Shown here: positions 36,901 through 46,419 of the stretch, piece after piece
Position numbering within the stretch: position 1 is the first letter of the stretch
How the letters are laid out: every line of letters starts with the position of its first letter
NCBI RefSeq assembly: GCF_032854445.1
Contig: NC_088296.1
Location: 13,843,844 to 13,907,843 of the forward strand
Source: Liolophura sinensis
Lineage: Eukaryota; Mollusca; Polyplacophora; Chitonida; Chitonidae
Length of the DNA stretch: 64,000 nt
Direction of reading: 5' to 3'
Notes under the pieces: generated by a model
Database searches by the model: none
What the model was told of the DNA's origin: nothing
The model's input: the letters and a program-made list of their open reading frames with translations, nothing else
Program-made: the position numbers and the translations under genes

Positions 36901-39900
36901 CTAGTGACATCTCCGGAACGCCTGTTTCATATATATCTAATTTCCAAAACTTTTCGACCTGCCTTTGTAGTTCTTGGTCAACCTGCACAAAATTGGAAAT
37001 GGCTGTTCCGCATAACCCTCTGTTTAACGGGCCATTCAGTGTCCAGCCAAATGCTGTCCTGGTAGCATAGGGTTGACTTGCTTCTCTTCTCCTGACTTCA
37101 ATAGGAGCTAACACCATTGGATTATCTTGGCCAATTAAAAGTGTAACATGCGTCTTGTCAGCAGATGGTAGATGTAATCCTTGTAGGTGTGGCCACTTGT
37201 CCACATCTTCTTGTGATACAGTGCTGTCCTCTAGCAGCTAAGGAACTACAAATACGTGGGGAAGGTGCATCAATTGTCTGCCTTTAACGTCACTAATATC
37301 CAAAGAAACAAGCGTTGTATCCGATTTGCTATTTTCAGATGAAAGCGTGGTAAGTGAGAGTGTTGTCTTTGAACCTTTTAGGCTAAGTTGATCAGCTAAC
37401 GCCTGTGAGCAGAACGTATGTGTGCTACCGCTCTTTAGTAGCGCCTTTGTTATAATACTGCTCCGGTGATCGTTTGTCTTCACCAAAACAGGAACAATAT
37501 GCACCGCTGTCCTTGTCGTTCCAATACCAGCGACGCCAAACATTGAATTACTGGCAGCAGCGCATTGACTGTCATTCACATTATTTGAACTCTGGGTTTC
37601 TCTGTTGTCCACCAATGTGTCACTTAGTAGGTTATTTTGGCGTCTGCCACCCATGTGTAATAATCGCGAATGTTTCTTGTCACAACCACTGATATTGCAC
37701 ATACTAGACTTCGTGCATGCATAGGACATATGCTGGGGTGAAAAACAATTAAAGCATAATCTGTTTGTTTTCACAAACTCAAATCACTTTTCAACACTCA
37801 GCTGTTTGAAATTGACACAAACAAAGATGGCGTGGTCTCCCGAGTAGTATCTACAAGGTGGATATCTACTTGACTGTGTTTGAGGCTGAATGTCTGCTGC
37901 TGATTTGGTATCATTATTCGCTTGCACAATAAAGCTGTTATTCAGCTTTATATCAAGGGGAACACTACAGGAATTACTTTTGTAACTGAATCTCTGTGAC
38001 TTGTCTTTGAAGTTCCCCCTTGATAGTAATGGTGCCAAAAACTGGGTCATTGGCTTCTTCAGCGGCCATGTCAATGAAATCTACAAGCTGATTTATGTCA
38101 GGATAACAATCATTCCTCCTCAAATGTTTGACGGCATCTGTGCGCCATCTACTTTGCAAGTATGGAGGTAATTTGTTAACCATTTTACTTGATTATCTAC
38201 CTCGTTCAATCGCCCCATTGCTGTCAATTTCACAACGCAACTACGTACTTTATCGGCATATCTTCGTAGAGCTGTGTTGTCACCATATTTCAGACAGAGA
38301 CCTTCAGTAACCTTTGAAATCCATGCTTTAGATATTACAAACTGGTTATCCAAACGACTTAACAGCAATCTTCTGGCCTCAGCATAACCTTGTTCTGGTT
38401 CCATTACAGAACAACATTCGATTACTTTTAGGGCCTTATCGGTGCAATACTGGAAAAGGCGATTAATCTTTACACTGTCATTCATTCCAGTGCCCTCCAA
38501 ACTGTTCTCAAAGGCTGGAATGAATAACCAAAACTTGAATGGGTCTCCATCAGATTTCATAAGCTTCGTCCTGGGAAGCTGATTAACATTTAGCATTTGT
38601 TTCTGCAGGGTAAGAACTTGATCATTCACATGTCCTTGACTTATTCCGTCACTTGTGGCACTGATTTGCTGTCTTGTTATTACTGCTTCTCGGTGTGGTA
38701 TGCCAGCATTATTTTGAGACTCTTGAGGATTACCTGCAGCTCTTTTACCAGACCTATAATCTGTTGAATCATTCCGAACATCACTGTCAAAGTCACCCGA
38801 CTGATCTTTGGCCTCTGTCTGTGACATATCTCTTTGTGGTGTCTGACCCAAAAGCTTCGTCAGAGCGGCTACCCCTACTGACGGGAGATAACGCTATTGG
38901 CCTTTTACGAGCCGTGTCACAGCTAAATTCCGCCAACACCTGCTCTTCGGTTTCAGCCGCTGCTATTTCTGTTTCTAAAGTCATCATTTCATTTAAATGT
39001 TCAAACTCTATTTGTTTACGTCCTAACTCTTGGTGCTTTCTCAGTTCTTCAGCACACACCATTAATGCAGCCCTTTTAGGAGCCACCTTTGTTCTTGAGC
39101 TTATTGTGGAAGGAACCTTACTGTCAACTTGGCTAGCTGGATCATCACATTTAATGTCTGTATCGCCATTCAAAGACTTTAGACGAGTATCTCTATCTTT
39201 TCACATTGCTACATCAGATTTAAGCCTCAGATGCCTTTCATTCACTTCCTGAAAAAATTCATGAGATTTCTGTGACTCATTCACATTTTCCTTAACAATT
39301 GTGTTGTATTGTTCTTGTTCCTCCATAAATTTACGAAAAGCATGCTCTAACATCGTCATTTTCTCATCTATTTCCGACACAGGTACGCCCTTTAGCATTA
39401 GTTCTCTTATTTCCTCACTTTGTCTTGTTAATGATGACCTCCTCTCTCGAAGGCGTCTTACTTTCTCAGACACTATCCCGTCCTCATCAAACATTGTATG
39501 AAATTGCTCTTTAGTTCTTGACATCATATCTAATTTATCTCTCAGGAAATTTCTTGAACTTCTTTGTAGAAGAAAATGTAAAACATAATCCAATGAATTC
39601 TAAACATGTCTTTTATTTCAGGGCATAGCCGCAGCATAACAGTCTGATTTTCTTTATACGGTACACATAGACACACTATTTTGTACACTGACAATGACGA
39701 AGACAACGACGATGACTACGACGACGACGGTTCAAGAAATATCTTGGCAGTATTCAGGCTTCCACAAGGAGTTGGTTAATGAGAAACTTTTAACCACCGT
39801 TTGGTCTCTGATGCGTAATTCTTGCATTTTTTTCTCGTCACAACAACCCCCCCCCCCCCGGGTTTGGGTGACTCTAAAACCTTAACTTAAACACAAAAAC

Positions 39901-42368
39901 CTAACCCATAACATGGTCGACATGGATTATATCATTTTGAACTTAACAATGAAGACTAGGTGAAAATCTGATGTAGCTGGTATGTACGTGTCAAATGTGG
40001 ATTTTCGTCGTAGCAATAATATGAACATCGCCCTCACCGAACAGCGCGTAGGCTGATGGCTGTATCAGAAAATGAGTTTATACTGTAAACCTTCGGATTT
40101 CCGGCCAATCGTCTATTCCGATGATTCAGCCATTTCCGACGCTTGGCCACTGATAGCCTCATTCCAACATCAGTTCTCGATGAATAATGGATGGGGAGGA
40201 CTACGTTGCACAGTCGTTAGCATTCTTGTCGAACAGCAGTTTTTTTGTTTTGGTTTTTTCATATTTCAGTTTTCATCTGTCTGGTGATTATATGCGCCAT
40301 GGGTCTGACACTCGCAGGGGCCATATTTGCAGCTAGCGCCTTTCATACCTCGCTCAGTTATAGTAAGTATCGTGTTAATGTGAGGGTCAAGTCCGACAAT
40401 CGTATGAAAGATTTAAACCATGAATAAAATACGTCGATAATCTTTAGACCCAATTCCAAAACAATGTATAACATGTCCCTGTGTAGTTTACATTTATTTC
40501 AATGATTTTCTCGGTGTATCCAAGAATTAGCACTAACTCAATTATATTTCACTTGTCTGACGGCGGTCAGCCTTACAGGTGGAGAAAATCGAAGTGCCCC
40601 GACTATACCACCGACATCCGCCAGGTACCTGACAATCCTTCCGTCTTAAAGGTACCGCCGTAGCAGCTAGAAAACAGATTTAAATACACCATCTTATTGA
40701 TTGACTGTCTAAGCGTCTAAATTATTTGAAAGTTATTAAACTTTGACCAAGGATTACACTGACTAGAGGCCGGAATTCACCGGTTACGTGTGACTATTTG
40801 TCAACAATCATAATGTCGTCGCTGCTCTGGTGTTATTCTCTATGCTAGCCTCTATATCTAGTCTTTCATATTAGATTAGACCAGCTACTTGGATGACGAG
40901 GTCTTAAGCTATTATTTTTCATTCCAACAACTGAGACATGCAGACTGTGGTAGTGGATATACACAGAGCTGAGCGTATGCCTTGTAAACAGTTCGTCCGG
41001 AATTCAGTCAGTAACCTTAGAACTACCTCTCTTGGCACCCAGCGTCAGAGTGCTGATCGGCCAATGTCAGTATAATGTGACTGGGTGGAGTGTCATGTCT
41101 GGTGTCATGAAGTATCACTGAGACAGTATTATAAATATGTCGGCATTGAACCCGATCTAAAACAGCGAGACACCGTCGTGATATGACCAGATTAATGTTT
41201 AAAGCAAAGATAAACACGAATCAGTGAAATAAATCTCACTTTTTAATGGACTATAATTGGATATAATAGTTAGACTGAGATAGCTATATAGCTATATGTA
41301 CCCTGGCAACAGATTACATCTTGGCAGCGTCGCTTGGAACTGGAATCCCAGGAAGCCTGATGTTTCTTGCGGTAGCCTTCATGTGGCCATGCTTTCCAGA
41401 GAACTGGTGGTGTAAGAAAAAATACCGTGAAATATTTGACAATTGCACATCTTCTGCAACGCCTGGTTCGGAGGTTAGGTTCTCCAAGACAGAAGTACAA
41501 CCGGAAGAGAGGGCACCTCTGTACCGAACAACAAATATCACGCATATTTCTAAAGAGAATACAAAAGTGACTTCGGTACAAAACCCCGATGGAGATAATA
41601 TCACAGGCATGACCTCTTTGTCGTACAAAAATGTTTACGTTACAACAACGTCTTCTTTGTATAACATAAACGTAGATGAAGAAGACGAAAAAGCACAGTT
41701 TAAGCTTGTTTCTGACAGAGAAGAACAATTGCTGTCGCTTGGAAATTTCAAAGATGGCTTGTTGGTATGCGCACGGCAAAAAAACTGACAAGGAACAAAA
41801 CACGAGCTATTTTATACATTGTAGCCCAGAGAATAAACTATCTAAGATTTTTCTCAACGTGAAGTCTACCATATTGTGGTGTCAGGCAGATCGAGCTAAC
41901 AGACATGTGTACACAGCATTTTCAGATCCTGACCATGTGGTGAAATTAGACTGGGAGAAAAAAAATGGACCTGTCATGTGGAAAAATGTCTTGAAGAAAC
42001 CCGTGTGTATAGTTCGGAACTCGCGTGGGCAGTTAATTGTGGCAGATGCTGTCAAAAATGACCTCTTCGTATTTGACGAAACTGATGACTTTTTGTCAAC
42101 TATGAAAGTCTCTGTGCCTAGGGAACATGAACACAAGCTAAACGGGTGTAACAGGCTGGCTGTAGCGCCTGACGACACAGTCTTTGCCTCCAGTCCGTTT
42201 TGTGACGACGTGCTTGTCTTTGCTCCGGACTTTCGTTTCCGTACTCTGCTGCGTGGAGACGCTTTTGCCAGCGGCGGAATATCCTGTCTTCTCGCAGACA
42301 GCCATTCGTTATACGTCGCTGATGGTGACTGCATTCACGTTGTGTCCCTTACACAAATAAACTTCTAG
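31335..42368 (+). CDS. Gene D: family member with frame disruptions, interrupted by a retroelement in an intron
   Basis: Five exons are visible: 31335-31404 (signal peptide), 32036-32390 (Ig V-set), 32987-33120 (membrane 1), 40270-40362 (membrane 2) and 41313-42368 (membrane 3, linker, propeller). It has the same plan as genes B and C and is the only member with its 5' exon visible. Three exons depart from frame: one extra base in the Ig exon near 32231, a first membrane exon whose length breaks phase by one, and one extra A in a run of seven near 41781. Two of these lie in homopolymers, so assembly error is a rival to pseudogene decay. The intron between membrane exons 1 and 2 holds a BEL/Pao element. 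Confidence 0.75.
31537..31808 (+). repeat. SINE family A full-length copy in gene D intron
   Basis: Complete from GGGGGCCTACGTGGCTCAG to the A/T tail AAATAAATAAAATG, including the tRNA-like head with GTGAGTTAAAATTCAGC in the box B position. Confidence 0.85.
32036..32390 (+). pseudogene. Gene D Ig V-set exon, with one-base insertion
   Basis: LPCDFKMTTYETPQITWFQE and NRLSSYGEF read in one frame; NRVARGDRGSLVLFQPR and DSGNYTCEVEVD read in the next. Alignment to gene B places one extra T or A in GAGTTTTAAAAACC. The acceptor is at 32036, or six bases earlier at 32030. All key V-set residues are present across the two frames. Confidence 0.82.
32987..33120 (+). pseudogene. Gene D exon: first membrane segment
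   Basis: VMISLYWLVSVVCAFLTG aligns with FWILPVxCSFLL of genes B and C. The exon is 134 nt, so it cannot keep the phase 1-1 rule of the family. With the nearest acceptor, the phase 1 frame meets a stop. The donor gtatgt follows. Confidence 0.6.
33653..34033 (-). repeat. BEL/Pao LTR, left copy
   Basis: Matches 39577-39948 over nearly its full length (shared TTTTATTTCAGGG, GGTACACATAGACACAC, ATGGTCGACAT). It differs by scattered substitutions and a longer C/CA-rich tract near 33900-33955. Confidence 0.88.
39577..39948 (-). repeat. BEL/Pao LTR, right copy
   Basis: On the reverse strand it begins TGTTAAGTTC and ends TTATGTTTTACA, the TG...CA borders expected of an LTR. I saw no clear target-site duplication by eye. 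Confidence 0.88.
40270..40362 (+). CDS. Gene D exon: second membrane segment
   Basis: A 93-nt, phase 1-1 exon coding VFICLVIICAMGLTLAGAIF then AASAFHTSLSY, followed by gtaagt. The position and phase fit the family, but the PVVV and CTxxAL motifs are not kept. Confidence 0.7.
40440..41312. other. Gene D intron
   Basis: Intron before the terminal exon. It contains a family C SINE piece at about 41028-41160; otherwise no feature seen. Confidence 0.5.
41028..41160 (+). repeat. SINE family C fragment
   Basis: CTTGGCACCCAGCGTCAGAG and GTCAGTATAATGTGACTGGG are the family C head and body; the tail is absent. Confidence 0.6.
41313..42368 (+). pseudogene. Gene D terminal exon: third membrane segment, linker and NHL-like propeller, one-base shift
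   Basis: SLGTGIPGSLMFLAVAFMW is the membrane segment, then a short linker (about 60 residues, half that of genes A-C) ending VTSVQNPDGDNITGM. YKNVYVTTTSSLYNINV is the first blade. After one extra A near 41781 the other frame continues with SRGQLIVADAVKNDLFVFDE, DTVFASSPFCDDVLVFAPDF and SLYVADGDCIHVVSL. It stops at 42366-42368. Confidence 0.82.
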
Positions 42369-43135
42369 ACCTTGGTCTATGTCAATACCGATAAGTTAAA
42401 GATGTTTTGGCTGTCACTGGCAACAAGAGCAACCAATGGCAAACCGGAAAAATGTGAGTGTAACTGCTTTGCACAGTGTAGTGTTAATGCTTTGCACAGT
42501 GTGGTGTGTTATGTGAACAACTGCCGTTACCTTCTAAATTTAGCTTGCCACTGTTTACATATGCTGAGTTCAGGCCCTGCTGTCTGCCTCTGCCTTAGAG
42601 TATTCCAGAATACGAATTTTCTTAGTCTAGAAAATTCCACCAGTCTATATAAGACCTATGAAAGCAGGTCAACGGAGGAGAAAGGAGAATTATTGAGAGT
42701 TTTGGATGCTTTCGCTGTGTGTTACTTTTTAGTAGGCCTTTTGTGCTGAATTTTGGTGTCTTTATAGCCTCTGGCTTTGTTCTATCATATCTTCACCGAG
42801 CACTTGTTCAGTTTGAACTTGTATATTTGATTTGTGCTCCTGTGTACACAGTACTTATTAGTACTCGGACCCTGTCTGTGGAATTTTGTGTATATTTCGT
42901 CATACACTCAGTTATACTGTGGATTTTCCCTCTTGTGAATATTGCCTCTGTCCATTTTTAAGCATTGTGGAGTATATACGTCCGTTTGGACTTGACAATG
43001 TTGTACATGTAAGTACTTTATTATTTGTATAGATACTGCTATCCTTCCTTGTTAAACTTAAGTACTTTAGTATTTGCCTAAATCTTGTCATCTGTTGTTG
43101 TTTAACCTAATAAATTGTTGAAAAATAAAATCTGC
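42369..43135 (+). other. Gene D 3'UTR
   Basis: Long open frames here have low-complexity hydrophobic translations and no family motif, and lie between the stop codon and the poly-A signals. Read as untranslated. Confidence 0.5.
43109..43129 (+). terminator. Candidate polyadenylation signals of gene D
   Basis: Two AATAAA motifs (43109 and 43124) about 740 bases past the stop codon. Confidence 0.45.
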
Positions 43136-43214
43136 TGGTTTTGGTTACTTTTTTGTGCGGCTAAACTGTCGTGAATTTCGAACAAGCCATCTCTTTATAA
43201 TACAGACAGTTTGG

Positions 43215-43440
43215 GTCGTAACAAGTGCTACTGATTTGCACAGTGTAGTGTTAATGCTTTGCACAGTGTAGTGTAACTGCTTTGCACAGTGTAGTGTTAC
43301 GGCAGATCGGAGTTACGGCAGAACGGAATTTGCACAGTGTAGTGTTACGGCAGAACGGAGTCTACGCAGTGTAGTGTAACACCAGAATGGAGTTTGCACA
43401 ATGTAGGTGTTACGGCAGAGTGGAGTTTGCAAGTTCGTTT
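43215..43440. repeat. Degenerate short tandem repeats (GCACAGTGTAGTGT type)
   Basis: TTGCACAGTGTAGTGTTA and CGGCAGA(A/G)(C/T)GGAGTT alternate about seven times. Two earlier copies of TTTGCACAGTGT lie in the gene D 3'UTR near 42468-42500. Confidence 0.75.
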
Positions 43441-43654
43441 TACAGGACTGGGAAGTAAAATGTATAAAGGAAGGATAAAAAATGGTAGTCTGAGCAAAAG
43501 AAAAGTACGCCGACTCAACAATCAAATACAAACCTGACTGTAGAGAAGGGACAAATCAGGGGTGGGAGAGCGGGGGGGGGGGGGGAGGGCAGATAAAAAG
43601 GGTTTATATTCAGAACGGGAATAACGGGAATGCCGCCAGCCCACAAGAAGTATC

Positions 43655-43796
43655 GGGGCCTCCGTGGCTCAGTCGGTTAGCGCGCTAGCGCAGCGTAATG
43701 ACCCAGAAGCCTCTCACCAATGCGGTCGCTGTGAGTCCAAGACCAGCTCATGCTGCCTTCCTCTACGGCCGTACGTGGGAAGGTCTGCCAGCAACT
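43655..43796 (+). repeat. SINE family A, left arm of a foldback pair
   Basis: Head and first half of family A (GGGGCCTCCGTGGCTCAG to GTCTGCCAGCAAC). It breaks off directly into an inverted copy. Confidence 0.9.
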
Positions 43797-44012
43797 TATA
43801 CGACGGCGGCCAGCATTATGGTGGGTGGAAACCGGGCACAGCCAGGGGGAAACCCACGACCATCCGCAGGTTGCTTGGCAGACCTTCCCACTTACGGCCG
43901 GAGAGGAAGCCAGCATGAGCTGGACTTGAATCCACAGCGACCGCATTGGTGAGAGGCTCCTGGGTCATTACGCTGCGCTAGCGCGCTAACCGACTGAGCC
44001 ACGGAGGCCCCC
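43797..44012 (-). repeat. SINE family A, right arm of a foldback pair
   Basis: Inverted copy from the 3' body (ACGACGGCGGCCAGC) to the tRNA-like head (CCGACTGAGCCACGGAGGCC). About 141 bases can pair with the left arm, leaving a loop of about 76 bases. Confidence 0.9.
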
Positions 44013-44520
44013 ATTAACATGACACTGGGCCATTAGGTAAGTGCGTGGTTTACGTGTACGCATGGTGAAGATTTATTTTGGAATCAACACATGTCCAAAC
44101 AAAGAAAAATTATTCTCTGTTTTAAATTATCCATTAATTTAAAAAAACGAGAGAAAATGGAAATCAGCTATGGGCTCATATATTCGCTAACCGATGTACG
44201 GGACAAACACAGCTGATTATGTATGTGGCATTAATTTAATAAACAGCAATGTGTCAAAGAGTTTTCGTAAACAAAAGACCAGGTTATTTTTTGTTAAAGT
44301 GCTACTTCAATCCCATGAGAGGCCGAGCGGAATATTAAATGAATCTGAGGGATACCCTATTAGTACCACGGTTCAAAACAATGTACGACGAGTGTAACTC
44401 TTACTTAACCCTGTAAGTGAAGAACCCTCAAAAAGAAAAATCATGGCTGTTTCCGTACAATTTTACGTAAAATACCAGGCAGATATGAGCCTAGTTAAGT
44501 AGTTCTGCCGAAATGACGTC
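44013..44520. other. Intergenic, no gene seen
   Basis: AT-rich sequence with no recognisable exon or repeat. Confidence 0.35.
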
Positions 44521-44521
44521 T

Positions 44522-44785
44522 TGTGCGATTGAGTGCTCGCTAGCCTGGGATTTAACGTCGTACTTAACAATTTTTCAGTCGTATGACGACGAGGAGTCCT
44601 TAGAGTGCATTTAATGTGCCTCTTGCTGCAAGATGACTTTTACGGCACTTTGATCTAATCCTGCTTCACTGAGACGACTTACCGAAAGCAAGTAAGGCGC
44701 CTTCCCCGAAACATACTGATACGGGTCAACCAGTCTTTGCACCATCCCCTTCATGCTGAACGCTAAGCGACGAAGTTATAAATTA
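44522..44785 (-). repeat. SINE family B copy
   Basis: Antisense tail (TTAACGTCGTACTTAAC), body and GATACGGGTCAACCAGTC, ending near the head region. Confidence 0.78.
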
Positions 44786-44904
44786 TGTACTTTCCTCACT
44801 TGACCTCACCCCTACTTCTTATCCTTTGTGCACATCGTCATTCCAGCGTATATGTATACTTCCCCGGCGTGTAAAGCACAGTGGAACTCGTTAAGCGATA
44901 ATAT

Positions 44905-45070
44905 TTAAGTTCAGGATGTCATTCTATAAAACAAAACAATTGTCGCAAAGTTCATGATGTCATTCTATAAAACAAAACAATTTTCGCAAAGTTCATGATG
45001 TCATTCTATAAAACAAAACAATTGTCGCAAGTTCATGATGTCACTCTGTAAAACAAAACGATTATCGCAT
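44905..45070. repeat. 41-bp tandem repeat, four units
   Basis: GATGTCATTCTATAAAACAA with AACAATTGTCGCAAAG recurs at about 44915, 44956, 44997 and 45037. Confidence 0.85.
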
Positions 45071-45435
45071 ATTCCAAGGAGAGTAGAAGGACACAGACCC
45101 CCATTACAACTTCCGTTTTTCGGTACGATTGTAGTTCTGTGAATTTTAGGGTATAAAGTCTTTTTTTGCTCCCAGGCATCCATTTTTGGTGCACAGGTGC
45201 ATGCTTGGTATTAAAATGCTGGAAACTGTCTAAACTTTGAGGAGGTATTTATTGAGGTATTTATTGATGAAAGTTTGAAATTCTGGGTGAGAGGACACAA
45301 GGTGTGAGGTAGTGATAAGGCTGCGAGTGACGTCCCCTTGGCGTTGCTAGGCACGCCTCCCAGCTGCCGGCATGGAAAGATCCAGATTTTGACGGTCAAC
45401 CTATGTCAAGATTTGTATGGCTTGTTTCTCCCAGG

Positions 45436-45544
45436 CTGGGGCAGGTATGCACCAAAGCTTATTGGCCACTGAATGTTTGGGACTGAGCTACAGCGCTAGA
45501 CGTTAACATTGTCGCTTATGGAAAATTAATGGGGGTCCGAGGCC
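45436..45544 (+). repeat. 109-bp direct repeat, left copy
   Basis: Begins CTGGGGCAGGTATGCACC and ends TGGGGGTCCGAGGCC. Two mismatches to the right copy by eye. Confidence 0.92.
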
Positions 45545-45760
45545 TGTACTGACGAAGCCACCAAAATGTGAAAAATTTCACTATGGGCTTAGATTTCGCA
45601 GCAGCCTGATAATTTCTGGTGGGTATGTCTGTGATGTGTTTTGCATTGATTGAGCCGTTTTATAGATTCTTGGGGCTATTTATTTTCTGAAAATATCCAT
45701 TTTGATGAAAAATCGGTAAAATGCTGTTCAGTGTGGGGTAGCATGTGTATAGGCATCCTG

Positions 45761-46216
45761 AAATGAACAACATGCAACGTTCCAGTATTCCTACGCTTGA
45801 AATGAAGACGTTCAGAGCAAAAATTGTTGCAAAAATTGAAAGTTTCAGTGTTTATAGCAAAAACGGAGCCTGTCGAGTGTGGACTGGACTATTGACGAGG
45901 GATGGCCGATATGGCCTTGCCTCCTACCCCGTCCTACCCCGATGTGTGACCCGTCACACATCGATGGAAGAAGAAACATATCAGTAGACTTGTTTATATG
46001 GCCAGACAGGGGCTGTCACATTTAGATCCCAAGCTTGATTGTTCACACGTGTGCCACAATACACGCTGTGTAAATGTGGACCACATAAGCTTGGAACCGT
46101 ATGGTGTTAACAATAACAGGCACCGCTGCTGCAACGTAGGGCGCTGTCTCGGTCATGGGCAGTATGCAAGGTGCATGCTGCATTTAAGACTGAGCAGGTT
46201 GGTTTCTCCTCATTAA
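45761..46216 (+). pseudogene. His-Me finger (HNH) endonuclease-like ORF, frameshifted
   Basis: The first part reads NGACRVWTG and RDGRYGLASY, the usual lead-in to this nuclease fold. The second, in another frame, reads LDCSHVCHNTRCVNVDHISL, EPYGVNNNRHRC and GHGQYARCMLH. The spaced Cys and His residues and the N-N-x-R-H pattern match the zinc-binding loop of His-Me homing-endonuclease-like proteins (zf-His_Me_endon type). At least one frameshift separates the parts, between 45930 and 45998. About 140 residues in total. In the element it may aid DNA cleavage during transposition, but that is inference. Confidence 0.7.
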
Positions 46217-46419
46217 AAATAATAAATAACAGATGTGTTTCAGGTTTTGCTCAATTTCTGTTATCATTTTTTAATTTCTTTCATAAGCGACAACAGCACT
46301 GACAAATTATATACAAAACTGGCGGTTACAAATATCTAGCGTTCGTGTGATCTGTTGGGGTGTTGTCCAGTTTTCCCTTGGCATAGTCAGTTTTCTCTTC
46401 TGGGTTTGAAAGCCTGTAC

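Larger units (their letters stand above)
33653..39948 (-). mobile_element. BEL/Pao LTR retroelement (fossil) in an intron of gene D
   Basis: A ~6.3-kb element lying antisense to gene D, bounded by similar direct repeats with the TG...CA pattern. On the reverse strand the parts run in the usual order: gag region (about 39.6-37.8 kb), Cys/His zinc-knuckle region near 37.7 kb, protease with SGSTHTFCS near 37.4 kb, reverse transcriptase (37.2-36.2 kb), RNase H (36.1-35.5 kb) and integrase (35.46-34.3 kb, with HH-CC-type zinc region and core). The protease-RT-RH-integrase order and the sequence character are those of BEL/Pao. It is broken, with several interruptions (order of half a dozen or more). 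LTR divergence of roughly 4% by eye suggests a fairly young insertion. Confidence 0.88.

Noticed and set aside
42372-42961. Forward frames of 125 and 80 codons after gene D.
   Set aside because: They lie between the gene D stop and its poly-A signals, have no family motif and contain short repeats; best read as 3'UTR.
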